From Burkholderia stagnalis (GTDB taxonomy: Bacteria; Pseudomonadota; Gammaproteobacteria; Burkholderiales; Burkholderiaceae): a stretch of 64,000 bases of DNA. The position numbers and the translations under genes were made by a program. Location: assembly GCF_902830275.1 (NCBI RefSeq), contig NZ_CADESW010000014.1, positions 141,788 to 205,787 of the forward strand. Direction: 5' to 3'. The notes under the pieces are model-generated. The model ran no database searches and was not told the DNA's origin. It saw nothing but the letters and a program-made list of their open reading frames with translations. Below, one piece after another: positions 45,067 through 54,349 of the stretch. Each line of letters opens with the position of its first letter. Positions within the stretch are counted from its first letter, which is position 1.

Positions 45067-46869
45067 ATGAAAACGCCGATCCGCTATTCGATTGCTCCGA
45101 AAGATCCTGCCGCGCACCTGTTCGAGGTGTCCGTGACGGTTGCCGAACCCGACCCCGAAGGCCAGCGGTTCGCGCTGCCGGTGTGGATTCCGGGCAGCTA
45201 TCTCGTGCGCGAGTTCGCGCGCAACATCGTGACGCTGCAGGCGTTCAACGACGCCGGCCGCAAGGTGCGGATCGCGAAGACCGACAAGAGCACGTGGCAG
45301 GCCGCGCCGGTGAAGGGCGCGCTGACTTTGCGCTACGACGTCTATGCATGGGACTTGTCGGTGCGCTCCGCGTACCTGGACGACCAGGGCGGCTTCTTCA
45401 ACGGCACCGCGGTGTTCCTGAGCGTGGCCGGCCAGGAGGACGCGCCGTGCGACGTGGAGATCGCGAAGCCGGCCGGCGCGGCCTTCCGCGCGTGGCGCGT
45501 GGCCACCGCGCTGCCCGAGGCGCGCGGCACGAAACGCCATGCGTTCGGCGCGTATCGCGCGTCGAACTACGACGAACTCGTCGATCACCCGGTGACGATC
45601 GGCGAATTCGCGCTCGCGACGTTCGACGCGCACGGCGTGCCGCACGACATCGTGATCGCCGGCCGCGTGACCCAGCTCGACATGGAACGGCTCCGCACCG
45701 ACCTGAAACGCGTGTGCGAAGCGCAGATCGCGCTGTTCGAGCCGAAGTCGAAGAAGGCGCCGATGGACCGCTACGTGTTCATGACGCTCGCGGTCAGCGA
45801 CGGCTACGGCGGCCTCGAGCATCGCGCGTCGACCGCGCTGATCTGCAACCGCAGCGACCTGCCGGTGAAAGGGCGCCCGGAAACGACGGAAGGCTATCGC
45901 ACCTATCTCGGCCTCTGCAGCCACGAGTATTTCCACACGTGGAACGTGAAGCGCATCAAGCCGGCAGCGTTCGTGCCGTACGACCTCGCGCGCGAAAACT
46001 ACACGTCGCTGCTGTGGCTGTTCGAGGGCTTCACGTCGTATTACGACGACCTGATGCTGGTGCGCAGCGGGTTGATGTCGCAGGACGAATACTTCGCGGC
46101 GCTCGGCCGCACGATCGGCGGCGTGCAGCGCGGCACCGGCCGGCTCAAGCAGAGCGTCGCGGAAAGCTCGTTCGACGCGTGGACCAAGTACTACCGGCAG
46201 GACGAGAACGCGGCCAACGCAATCGTCAGCTACTACACGAAGGGCTCGCTCGTCGCGCTTGCGTTCGACCTCGCAATCCGCGCGCAGACCCGCCACCGCA
46301 AGTCGCTCGACGACGTGATGCGGCTGCTCTGGGCGCGCTACGGCCGCGCGTTCTATCGCGGCCAGCAGGCCGGTGTCGGCGAGGACGAAGTCGAGGCGCT
46401 GATCGAGGAAGCGACGGGCGTCGCGCTCGGCCGCCTGTTCGCCGATGCGGTGCGCGGCACGCGTGACCTGCCGCTCGCGGAATTGCTCGCGCCGTTCGGC
46501 GTGACGCTTGCGCCGGATGTCGGCCCGAACGGCGCGCAGGGCAAGCCGACGATCGGCGCGCGCGTGCGCGGCGGCGCGGATTGCACGCTGGCGACCGTCT
46601 ACGAGGGCGGCGCCGCGCATCGCGCGGGGCTGTCGGCCGGCGACACGCTGATTGCGGTCGACGGGCTGCGCGTGACCGGCACGAACCTCGACGCGCTGCT
46701 CGCCCGCTACCGGGCGGGCGACAAGGTCGAGATCCACGCGTTCCGCCGCGACGAGCTGCGCACCGCGAAACTGAAGCTCGACGGCCCCGAGGTCGCACGC
46801 TACAAGCTGGCCGCCGCGCCGAAGCCGGCGGCGCAGCACGCGGCGCGCGAAGCCTGGCTGAAGGGGTGA
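45067..46869 (+). CDS. M61-family glycyl aminopeptidase with PDZ domain
   Basis: 600 residues. The N-terminal beta domain (about 1-180) precedes the catalytic domain with the zinc motif HEYFHTWNVKRIKPAAF and the downstream Glu in WLFEGFTSYYDD (HEXXH-X-E arrangement). A PDZ domain ends the protein (about 500-590, AGLSAGDTLIAVDGLRVTG). Relatives cleave N-terminal Gly/Ala. No signal peptide is evident at MKTPIRYSIAPKDPAAHLF, so it is probably cytoplasmic. A single gene, about 110 bases after dsbC. Confidence 0.9.
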   Translation: MKTPIRYSIAPKDPAAHLFEVSVTVAEPDPEGQRFALPVWIPGSYLVREFARNIVTLQAFNDAGRKVRIAKTDKSTWQAAPVKGALTLRYDVYAWDLSVRSAYLDDQGGFFNGTAVFLSVAGQEDAPCDVEIAKPAGAAFRAWRVATALPEARGTKRHAFGAYRASNYDELVDHPVTIGEFALATFDAHGVPHDIVIAGRVTQLDMERLRTDLKRVCEAQIALFEPKSKKAPMDRYVFMTLAVSDGYGGLEHRASTALICNRSDLPVKGRPETTEGYRTYLGLCSHEYFHTWNVKRIKPAAFVPYDLARENYTSLLWLFEGFTSYYDDLMLVRSGLMSQDEYFAALGRTIGGVQRGTGRLKQSVAESSFDAWTKYYRQDENAANAIVSYYTKGSLVALAFDLAIRAQTRHRKSLDDVMRLLWARYGRAFYRGQQAGVGEDEVEALIEEATGVALGRLFADAVRGTRDLPLAELLAPFGVTLAPDVGPNGAQGKPTIGARVRGGADCTLATVYEGGAAHRAGLSAGDTLIAVDGLRVTGTNLDALLARYRAGDKVEIHAFRRDELRTAKLKLDGPEVARYKLAAAPKPAAQHAAREAWLKG

Positions 46870-46910
46870 ACGGGCGGGCTCCGGCCATTGGCGCGAGCAG
46901 GGCGTAACCG

Positions 46911-46938
46911 CGGATTGTTCTGCTGCTGCAACAATCCG
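46911..46938. promoter_or_regulatory. Inverted repeat between the M61 and azoR genes
   Basis: Perfect 9-base arms CGGATTGTT (46911-46919) and AACAATCCG (46930-46938) around a 10-base spacer, about 90 bases upstream of azoR. No T-run follows, so an operator for azoR or a weak 3' structure of the M61 transcript are both possible. Confidence 0.5.
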
Positions 46939-47028
46939 TCGCCCTGAGCCCGCTTTTTCGGGATGAGGGGTGCACGCACAATGGCGTCACTCGCGCTGCT
47001 GAAAGCGCAAACCCACTCGGAGCCTGAC

Positions 47029-47625
47029 ATGACGACCATTCTGCAAATCAATTCCGCGGCGCGTTCGCAAGGCGCGCAGTCCACGCTGCTGGCCAACGAA
47101 CTGACGGCAAAGCTGCAACAATCGAACCCCGGCGCGAAGGTCGTGGTTCGCAACCTGCTGTCGGATGCGCTGCCGCATCTCGACGAATCGGTGCTCGGCG
47201 CGTTCTTCACGCCGGCCGACCAGCGCACCGCGGAACAGAATGCGATCGTCGCGAAGAGCGACGCGCTGATCGCCGAACTGCAAGCCGCCGACATCATCGT
47301 GATCGGCGCGCCGATGTACAACTTCGGCATCTCGTCGCAACTGAAGACGTACTTCGACTGGATCGCCCGCGCCGGCGTCACGTTCCGCTACACGGAAAAC
47401 GGCCCGGAAGGCCTGATCAAGGGCAAGAAGGTCCACGTCGTGACGGCGCGCGGCGGCAAGTATGCCGGCACGCCGAACGACAGCCAGACGCCGTTCCTGC
47501 GCACGTTCCTCGGCTTCGTCGGCATGACCGACGTGAACTTCATCTTCGCGGAAGGCCTGAACATGGGGCCGGATGCGCAGAGTGCAGGCCTGGCCGGCGC
47601 ACGCGAGGCGATCGCCGCCGCGTAA
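47029..47625 (+). CDS. azoR: FMN-dependent NADH-azoreductase
   Basis: 198 residues, flavodoxin-like fold. FMN-binding residues are in ILQINSAARSQGAQSTLLANEL (N-terminal), APMYNFGISSQLKTYFDWIARAGVTF (central) and TARGGKYAGTP. AzoR reduces azo dyes and quinones by two-electron transfer and protects from electrophile stress. The start at 47029 gives MTTILQINSAARS; earlier in-frame ATGs at 46963 and 46981 are unlikely. The gene ends at a strong terminator (47671-47708) shared with ung. Confidence 0.92.
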   Translation: MTTILQINSAARSQGAQSTLLANELTAKLQQSNPGAKVVVRNLLSDALPHLDESVLGAFFTPADQRTAEQNAIVAKSDALIAELQAADIIVIGAPMYNFGISSQLKTYFDWIARAGVTFRYTENGPEGLIKGKKVHVVTARGGKYAGTPNDSQTPFLRTFLGFVGMTDVNFIFAEGLNMGPDAQSAGLAGAREAIAAA

Positions 47626-47670
47626 GGCCGGTTCCGGCGGGCGCGATGCGTCCGCCCGTGCAGCCCGATA

Positions 47671-47708
47671 AAAAAACGCCGCGTACCGGAAGGTACGCGG
47701 CGTTTTTT
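47671..47708. terminator. Bidirectional terminator between azoR and ung
   Basis: 17-base perfect arms including A-run and T-run (AACGCCGCGTACC / GGTACGCGGCGTT core) around GGAA. Confidence 0.93.
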
Positions 47709-47746
47709 GCGTGTGGGCCGATGCGGAGCGAATCGGCGCGGACGGC

Positions 47747-48649
47747 TTACGCGAATGTTTCGGCTTCGTCCGGCAGGCGCCAGTCGATCGGCTCGCGCCC
47801 CTGTTCGACGAGGTAATCGTTCGCGAGCGCGAAATGGCGGCAGCCGAGGAAGCCGCGGTGCGCGGACAGCGGCGACGGATGCGGCGCCTCGAGCACGCAG
47901 TGCGCGTTCGCGTCGAACAGCGCGCGCTTGGCCTGCGCGTGCGCGCCCCACAGCATGAACACGAGCCCGCGGTGGCGGCTTGCCAGTTCGCGGATCAGCG
48001 TGTCCGTGCATTGCTCCCAGCCGCGTTTCGCATGGCTGGCGGCCGCGCCGCGCTCGACCGTCAGCACGGTGTTGAGCAGCAGCACGCCCTGGCGCGCCCA
48101 TGTGTCGAGACAGCCGTGGCGCGGCGTGTCGTGGCCGAAGTTCGCGGCGATTTCCTTGAAGATGTTGCGCAGCGACGGCGGCGGCCTCACCGCCGGCGGC
48201 ACCGAGAACGCGAGGCCGTGCGCCTGCGGCGTGCCGCGGTCGTCGCCGTGGTACGGGTCCTGGCCGAGGATCACGACCTTCACGTCGTCCGGGCTCGTCA
48301 GCCGCAGCGCGCGGAACACGTCGGCCGGGTAGACGGTCTTGCCGGCCGCGCGTTCGCTGTCGACGAAGCTGCACAGCGGGGCATACGCGTCGCCGGCGAC
48401 GAACGGGGCGAGGACGGCGCGCCATGCAGCCGGCAGCGCGTCGAACTGGGCGGCGAGATGCAGCACGTCGTCAGAGGCGGCCGGCGACGGGGCGGCGGGT
48501 GCGGCGGTCGAGGCTGGCGTGGCGGCCGCGATTGGCGCGGCGGGTGCTGCCGGCGCGTCGGCCGGAGCGGAACCGGCCGGGGTGTCGAGTACGGGATCGT
48601 CAAACAGCGACGCCTGTTGCGGCGCGCGGGGAGTCTTGCGGGTTGCCAT
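47747..48649 (-). CDS. ung: Uracil-DNA glycosylase (family 1)
   Basis: 300 residues. It removes uracil from DNA in base excision repair. Catalytic motif GQDPYHGDDRGTPQAHGLAFSV (general-base Asp) and the C-terminal HPSPLSAHRGF loop (His) are intact. An extra Ala/Pro-rich N-terminal extension (about 1-75) precedes the enzyme domain and is longer than in E. coli. The start is ATG 48649; the frame extends upstream to 48772 within the CYTH gene. It is the last gene of the leftward trp-CYTH-ung series, separated by 7 bases from the CYTH stop. Confidence 0.95.
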   Translation of the reverse strand: MATRKTPRAPQQASLFDDPVLDTPAGSAPADAPAAPAAPIAAATPASTAAPAAPSPAASDDVLHLAAQFDALPAAWRAVLAPFVAGDAYAPLCSFVDSERAAGKTVYPADVFRALRLTSPDDVKVVILGQDPYHGDDRGTPQAHGLAFSVPPAVRPPPSLRNIFKEIAANFGHDTPRHGCLDTWARQGVLLLNTVLTVERGAAASHAKRGWEQCTDTLIRELASRHRGLVFMLWGAHAQAKRALFDANAHCVLEAPHPSPLSAHRGFLGCRHFALANDYLVEQGREPIDWRLPDEAETFA

Positions 48650-48656
48650 GCGTGAT

Positions 48657-49283
48657 TTATTGCGCGCGCAGCCGGTAGCCGCGCTGCGCCTTGCTGATGT
48701 TGTCGGGGCTGAGGCCGGGCAGCGCCTGCTGCAGTTCCGCGGCGAGCATCGCGAGCGCGGTTTCCGGGCCATCGATCAGTTCGAGTTCGATTTCGCTGAT
48801 CGGTTCGCGGCGCGTCTCGTTTTGCGCGTGGGCGACGATCTCGCCGGCATCCACCGCCGCCTCGACGGTCGCGCCGCCGATCGCGATGCGCCACAGCGTG
48901 CGCGAAAAATCGGTGCGGAACAGCGCATGCAGCGCGGGGGCGGCATCGCGCAGCGCGGCGGCCGCTTCCGGCACGTCGCAGGCGGCGACGAGCGCATCGA
49001 TCTCGAGCGCGTCGCCGGCGATTGCGAGTTCCCATTCGTGACGCCGATGCAGCCCGCCTTCCGCGGTGCCGACCGTCTTGAACGTCTGCAGCCAGCCTTG
49101 CGGCGCATGGCGCACCCGTACGGCGCTCTTCGAGCGGGCGAGCGCCAGATCGGGCGTGTCGTAGTAGACGTTCGCGAGCACGATCTCGCGGCCGGGCTCG
49201 CCGGTCAGCGTCGCGAAGAACTGCCGCGCCGCGTCGGCCTGCCCGGCCGGCAGCGCGAGCTTGATTTCCTTCTCGATCGCCAT
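48657..49283 (-). CDS. CYTH-domain protein (triphosphatase-like)
   Basis: 208 residues. The CYTH/VTC tunnel fold is marked by EKEIKLAL (ExExK) at the N-terminus, and the acidic/basic tunnel strands follow (YYDTPDLAL, VRVRHA, EIELEL). No CHAD domain is attached. Members hydrolyse inorganic triphosphate or nucleoside triphosphates; this one's substrate is not known. Its start overlaps the trpC stop in ATGA (49283), which suggests translational coupling to the trp genes. Confidence 0.87.
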   Translation of the reverse strand: MAIEKEIKLALPAGQADAARQFFATLTGEPGREIVLANVYYDTPDLALARSKSAVRVRHAPQGWLQTFKTVGTAEGGLHRRHEWELAIAGDALEIDALVAACDVPEAAAALRDAAPALHALFRTDFSRTLWRIAIGGATVEAAVDAGEIVAHAQNETRREPISEIELELIDGPETALAMLAAELQQALPGLSPDNISKAQRGYRLRAQ

Positions 49284-50068
49284 CAGAAGAACATCCGCGC
49301 GAGTTCTTCGCCGGGTTGCTCGGCGCGCATGAACGCTTCGCCGACCAGGAACGTGTTCACGTTCGCCGCGCGCATCGTGTCGACGTCGATGCGCGACAGG
49401 ATGCCCGACTCCGTCACGACGATGCGGTCGGCCGGAATCATGTCGAGCATGTCGAGCGTCGTACGGATCGACGTCTCGAACGTGCGCAGGTTGCGGTTGT
49501 TGATGCCGAGGAGCGGGGTCTTCAGCGTCAGCGCCTGTTCCATTTCGTCGCGGTCGTGCACCTCGACCAGCACCGCGAGCCCGAGCGAGTGCGCATACGC
49601 CTCGAGATCCTGCATCAGCGGCGTGTCGAGCGCGGCGGCAATCAGCAGGATCGCGTCCGCGCCCATCGCGCGCGCTTCGAGGATCTGATAAGCGTCGACG
49701 ATGAAGTCCTTGCGCAGCACCGGCAGCGTGCAGGCCGCGCGCGCTTCCTCGAGATAGCGGACACCGCCCTGGAAGAACTGCTCGTCGGTCAGCACCGACA
49801 GGCACGCGGCGCCGTGCGCGGCGTACGAGCGGGCGATGTCGGCCGGCACGAAGTGCTCGCGCAGCACGCCCTTCGACGGGCTGGCCTTCTTGATTTCGGC
49901 GATCACGGCGGCCTGGCCGGCTGCGTGCTTGGCGCGAAGCGCGCCGGCGAAGTCGCGCAGGTCGCGGGCGGACGCGTCCAGCTTCAACGCCTCGAGCGGC
50001 GTGCTGCGCATGGCCGCCGCGACTTCTTCGCGCTTGACGGCAATGATTCGTTCGAGAATGTCGCTCAT
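49283..50068 (-). CDS. trpC: Indole-3-glycerol phosphate synthase
   Basis: 261 residues, single-function enzyme (no TrpF fusion). Conserved IGPS motifs: IAEIKKASPSKGVLR near the N-terminus (phosphate/substrate Lys), LRKDFIVDAYQILEARAMGADAILLIAA, and LGINNRNLRTFETS. It forms indole-3-glycerol phosphate from CdRP. Leftward, it lies 37 bases after trpD and overlaps the CYTH gene by 1 base at ATGA. trpF, trpB and trpA are not in this window. Confidence 0.96.
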   Translation of the reverse strand: MSDILERIIAVKREEVAAAMRSTPLEALKLDASARDLRDFAGALRAKHAAGQAAVIAEIKKASPSKGVLREHFVPADIARSYAAHGAACLSVLTDEQFFQGGVRYLEEARAACTLPVLRKDFIVDAYQILEARAMGADAILLIAAALDTPLMQDLEAYAHSLGLAVLVEVHDRDEMEQALTLKTPLLGINNRNLRTFETSIRTTLDMLDMIPADRIVVTESGILSRIDVDTMRAANVNTFLVGEAFMRAEQPGEELARMFF

Positions 50069-50105
50069 GGGAGTCTCGTGCTTGATTCGGGTTCGAAAGG
50101 GCGGA

Positions 50106-51137
50106 TCAGCGCTTGAACTGCTGCGTGAAGCGCACCAGCTCGTCGACTTTCGCGCGCGCCTTGCCGCTCGCGATCGCTTCGCGGGCGAGCTGGATGCCGT
50201 CGGCGATCGACGCGGCGACGTTCGCTGAATACAGCGCGGTGCCCGCGTTCAGCGTGACGATCTCGCGCGCGACGCCCGGCTGGTTGTCGAGCGCGCCGAG
50301 CAGCATCACGCGCGACTCGTCGGCATTTTCCACCTTCAGCGAGCGGTTCGACACCATCTGCAGGCCGAAGTCCTCCGGATGGATCTCGTATTCGTGCACC
50401 TGGCCGTCGCGCAGCTCGCCGACGAGCGTCGCGGCGCCGAGCGACACCTCGTCCATCCCGTCCTTGCCGTACACGACCAGCACGTGCTGCGCGCCGAGGC
50501 GCTGCATCACGCGCACCTGGATGCCGACGAGGTCCGGGTGGAACACGCCCATCAGCTGGTTCGGCGCGCCGGCCGGGTTGGTCAGCGGGCCGAGGATGTT
50601 GAAGATCGTCCGCACGCCGAGCTCGCGGCGCACCGCCGCGATGTTCTTCATCGCCGGGTGATGGTTCGGCGCGAACATGAAGCCCATGCCGGTCTCGGCG
50701 ATCGACGCGGCCACCTCGTCGGGCTGCAGGTCGATGTTGACGCCGAGCGCCTCGAGCACGTCGGCGCTGCCGGACTTGCTCGACACGCCGCGGTTGCCGT
50801 GCTTCGCGACCTTCGCGCCGGCCGCCGCGGTGACGAACATCGACGCGGTCGAAATGTTGAACGTGTGCGAGCCGTCGCCGCCGGTGCCGACGATGTCGAC
50901 GAAGTTCGAGTTGTCCTGCACCTGCACGTGGTTCGCGAATTCGCGCATCACGGTTGCGGCGGCGGCGATCTCGCCGATCGTCTCCTTCTTCACGCGCAGG
51001 CCGGTGATGATCGCGGCGGCCATCACCGGCGACATGTCGCCGCGCATGATGAGCCGCATCAGGTGCAGCATCTCGTCGTGGAAGATCTCGCGGTGCTCGA
51101 TCGTGCGCTGCAGCGCTTCCTGGGGAGTGATCGTCAT
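50106..51137 (-). CDS. trpD: Anthranilate phosphoribosyltransferase
   Basis: 343 residues. PRPP and Mg binding motifs are VGTGGDGSHTFNIST (glycine-rich loop) and KHGNRGVSSKSGSADVLEALGVN; the C-terminal half carries EVSLGAATLV. It transfers a phosphoribosyl group to anthranilate. The start is ATG 51137 (MTITPQEALQRTIEHREIFHDEM); the open frame to 51206 runs into trpG and is unlikely. The gap to trpG is 13 bases. Confidence 0.96.
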   Translation of the reverse strand: MTITPQEALQRTIEHREIFHDEMLHLMRLIMRGDMSPVMAAAIITGLRVKKETIGEIAAAATVMREFANHVQVQDNSNFVDIVGTGGDGSHTFNISTASMFVTAAAGAKVAKHGNRGVSSKSGSADVLEALGVNIDLQPDEVAASIAETGMGFMFAPNHHPAMKNIAAVRRELGVRTIFNILGPLTNPAGAPNQLMGVFHPDLVGIQVRVMQRLGAQHVLVVYGKDGMDEVSLGAATLVGELRDGQVHEYEIHPEDFGLQMVSNRSLKVENADESRVMLLGALDNQPGVAREIVTLNAGTALYSANVAASIADGIQLAREAIASGKARAKVDELVRFTQQFKR

Positions 51138-51150
51138 CGTGCGGCTCCGG

Positions 51151-51738
<588 letters not shown>

Positions 51739-51751
51739 GGTCAGTCTCCGG

Positions 51752-53245
51752 TCAGAAGTCGCTGTCGAGGCCGTCTTGGACCTGTTCGGCCGCACGCAGC
51801 ACCGCGCGCGCCTTGTTCTCGGTCTCTTGCCATTCGGATTCGGGCACCGAATCCGCGACGACGCCGGCCGCCGCTTGCACGTACAGGTTGCCGTTATGGA
51901 TCAGGCCCGTGCGGATCGCGATCGCGAGATCCATCTCGCCGGAGAACGACAGGTAGCCGACGGCGCCGCCGTACAGCCCGCGCTTGGTCGGCTCGAGCTC
52001 GTCGATCAGCTCCATCGCGCGCACCTTCGGCGCGCCCGACAGCGTGCCGGCCGGGAACGTCGCGCGCAGCACGTCGTAATTCGTCACGCCGGGCTTCAGC
52101 TTGCCTTCGACCGAGCTGACGATGTGCTGCACGTGCGAGTACTTCTCGATCACCAACCGGTCGGTCACCTGCACCGAGCCGATTTCCGCGATGCGGCCCA
52201 CGTCGTTGCGCGCGAGATCGATCAGCATCACGTGCTCGGCGACTTCCTTCGGGTCGTTGAGCAGCTCGGTCGCGAGTTCCGCGTCGCGTTCCGGCGTGTT
52301 GCCGCGCGGGCGGGTGCCGGCGAGCGGGCGGATCGTGACGACCTGATCGTCGCCGCGCTTCTCCTGGCGCACGAGGATTTCCGGCGACGCGCCCACCACA
52401 TGGAAATCGCCGAAGTTGTAGTAATACATGTACGGCGACGGGTTCAGCGAGCGCAGCGCGCGGTACAGCGACAGCGGGTTGTCGCGATACGGCTTCGTCA
52501 GGCGCTGGCCGACCTGGATCTGCATCAGCTCGCCGGCCGCGATGTATTCCTTCGCCTGGCGCACGGCGGCCAGATAGTCTTCCTTCTTGAACTCGCGGAA
52601 CGTCTCGGTGCGCACGCTCGGCGACGTGACGGGCGGCTGCACGGTCGCGCGCAGGCGCTGCTTCAGTTCGCGCAGCCGCTGCTTCGCCTTCGCGTATGCC
52701 TCGGGCTGGCCCGGATCGGCATAGATGATCAGATAGAGCTTGCCGGCGAGGTTGTCGATCACCGCGACTTCCTCGGTCAGCAGCAGCTGGATGTCGGGCA
52801 GGCCGAGATCGTCGCGCGGGGCCGTGTGCGCGAGCTTCTTCTCGATGTAGCGCACCGCGTCGTAGCCGAAATAGCCGGCGAGGCCGCCGCAAAAGCGCGG
52901 CAGGCCGGGGCGCTGCGCGACCTTGAAGCGTGCCTGGAACGCGGCGATGAACTCGAACGGATCGCCGTCGTGCGTCTCGACGACCTGGCCGTCGCGCACG
53001 ACTTCGGAGACACCGGCGCGCGTGCGCACGAGCGTGCGCGCTGGCAGGCCGATGAACGAATAGCGGCCGAAGCGTTCGCCGCCGACCACCGATTCGAGCA
53101 GGAACGAGTTGGCGCCGCCGCGTTCCGGCTGCGCCAGTTTCAGGTAGAGGGACAGCGGCGTTTCGAGGTCGGCCAGGGCTTCCGCGATCAGCGGGATGCG
53201 GTTGTAGCCTTCGTTCGCGAGCGATTGGAATTCGAGTTCAGTCAT
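51752..53245 (-). CDS. trpE: Anthranilate synthase component I
   Basis: 497 residues. It converts chorismate with ammonia into anthranilate. The N-terminal feedback region shows the LLESVVGGERFGRYSFIG motif with the tryptophan-binding Ser, and the C-terminal chorismate domain has VRPLAGTRPRG-type and ERDAELATELLNDPKE motifs plus the GALSGAPK-like region (FPAGTLSGAPKVRAMELIDELEP). Start at ATG 53245. A 361-base leader lies upstream, carrying a Trp-rich leader peptide and a terminator, so attenuation is likely in addition to feedback inhibition. Confidence 0.96.
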   Translation of the reverse strand: MTELEFQSLANEGYNRIPLIAEALADLETPLSLYLKLAQPERGGANSFLLESVVGGERFGRYSFIGLPARTLVRTRAGVSEVVRDGQVVETHDGDPFEFIAAFQARFKVAQRPGLPRFCGGLAGYFGYDAVRYIEKKLAHTAPRDDLGLPDIQLLLTEEVAVIDNLAGKLYLIIYADPGQPEAYAKAKQRLRELKQRLRATVQPPVTSPSVRTETFREFKKEDYLAAVRQAKEYIAAGELMQIQVGQRLTKPYRDNPLSLYRALRSLNPSPYMYYYNFGDFHVVGASPEILVRQEKRGDDQVVTIRPLAGTRPRGNTPERDAELATELLNDPKEVAEHVMLIDLARNDVGRIAEIGSVQVTDRLVIEKYSHVQHIVSSVEGKLKPGVTNYDVLRATFPAGTLSGAPKVRAMELIDELEPTKRGLYGGAVGYLSFSGEMDLAIAIRTGLIHNGNLYVQAAAGVVADSVPESEWQETENKARAVLRAAEQVQDGLDSDF

Positions 53246-53467
53246 GTTCCGGTCCTGTTCGGGACAACGGCGGAGTGCGCCGGGGATCACGGGGAGCTGC
53301 GCGGGCTGCCGTCGGCGGAATGGCGGTCGATCGTGATGTGCCTGGTGCCGGCGGGCGCATCCCGGAGCGCGAACGTCGCCAGCCTGCGGCCGGCCCTGAA
53401 CGGAATCGTTCGGGCGCGGTACGGTGGTAGGTGAAGCGACGATCGGCGCGCGGGTGCGCAGCGAGAT

Positions 53468-53497
53468 AAAAAACGGCGCTGAAGACGAACTTCAGCG
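53468..53497 (-). terminator. trp attenuator terminator
   Basis: Read leftward: stem CGCTGAAG / CTTCAGCG (8 bases, loop TTCGT) then CCGTTTTTT, about 220 bases before trpE and 17 bases after the leader-peptide stop. Its first arm partly overlaps a segment (53495-53501) that can pair with the end of the leader-peptide coding region (53512-53520), as expected for a terminator/antiterminator switch. Confidence 0.75.
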
Positions 53498-53513
53498 TAC
53501 CTCATCGACGAGG

Positions 53514-53588
53514 TTAGCGCGACCAGCGACGCCAGGGCCAGGCTCCCCGGTCGATGCTGCTCAGACTCCGTTTTTTATTCAGAAACAT
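53514..53588 (-). CDS. trpL: Putative trp leader peptide (trpL)
   Basis: A 24-codon frame on the minus strand, ATG 53588 to TAA 53514, 18 bases after the gph stop. It contains three Trp codons within six positions (residues 17, 19 and 22; pattern WPWRRW), which is far above chance. A terminator hairpin with a T-run follows 17 bases downstream, and pairing segments typical of trp attenuators can be drawn. No good ribosome site is seen before ATG, so the start may differ. The function would be to sense charged tRNA-Trp by ribosome stalling. This is read from sequence only. Confidence 0.75.
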   Translation of the reverse strand: MFLNKKRSLSSIDRGAWPWRRWSR

Positions 53589-53606
53589 GCGGATGGAAGA
53601 AATAAT

Positions 53607-54347
53607 TCAGAGGATTGGCCGGCCTGCATTGTGCGCGGAGATCGCGCGTGCCGCGGCCAGCAGCGAACCGACTATACCATCCGAATTTATCGTTTGTATA
53701 GCTTTGCCGTGGTTGTAGCCGTACGGCACCGTCAGCGTCGCCATGCCGGCTGCGCGGCCCGCCAGCGCATCGTTTTCCGAGTCGCCGATCGCGACCGTCG
53801 CCGCGGGTGCGACGCCGAGCGCGTCGCACGCGGTCAGCATCGGCAGCGGGTCCGGTTTCTTGCGCGGCACGCTGTCGCCGCCGAGCACGATGCCGAAACG
53901 GTCGATCAGCCCGTATTGCTCGAGCAGCTCGAGCGCGAAGCGATGCGGCTTGTTGGTCACGCACGCGAGCTTGATGCCGTCGGCACGCAGCGCGTCGAGG
54001 CCGGCCGCGACGTCCGGGTAGAGGCGCGCGTGGCGGCCGTTGATCTTCGCGTACTCGGCCTGGTAGATCGCGAGCGCGTCGTCGAAGCGCGCATGTGCGT
54101 CGTCCGCACTGAAGCGCGGCTTCAGCACGCTCTGGATCAGGTGTTCGGAGCCCTTGCCCACATAGCCGATCACCTCGTCGCGCGACGTCGCCGGCGCGTC
54201 CAGCTGCGCGAGCATGCCGTTCAGGCCGGCGGTGAAATCGTCTGCGGTATCGACCATCGTGCCGTCGAGGTCGATCAGCGCCGCGTCGATGCGCGGCGCC
54301 GCGAAGCGGATCGGTGCCGCGCCGGCGGCGAGATTCGGTTCGGCCAC
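53607..54347 (-). CDS. gph: Phosphoglycolate phosphatase
   Basis: 246 residues, HAD superfamily. Motif I is LIDLDGTMVDT (Asp nucleophile), motif II TNKPHRF, motif III/IV KKPDPLPM and GDSENDALAGRAAG. It removes phosphoglycolate formed during DNA repair or oxygenase activity. It starts 2 bases after the rpe stop. The last codons are unusually AT-rich for this genome (53660-53710), so a promoter for the trp genes may be embedded there (for example TATAGT at 53671-53676 with TACAAA 16 bases upstream, a weak match). Confidence 0.93.
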   Translation of the reverse strand: MAEPNLAAGAAPIRFAAPRIDAALIDLDGTMVDTADDFTAGLNGMLAQLDAPATSRDEVIGYVGKGSEHLIQSVLKPRFSADDAHARFDDALAIYQAEYAKINGRHARLYPDVAAGLDALRADGIKLACVTNKPHRFALELLEQYGLIDRFGIVLGGDSVPRKKPDPLPMLTACDALGVAPAATVAIGDSENDALAGRAAGMATLTVPYGYNHGKAIQTINSDGIVGSLLAAARAISAHNAGRPIL

Positions 54348-54349
54348 GG

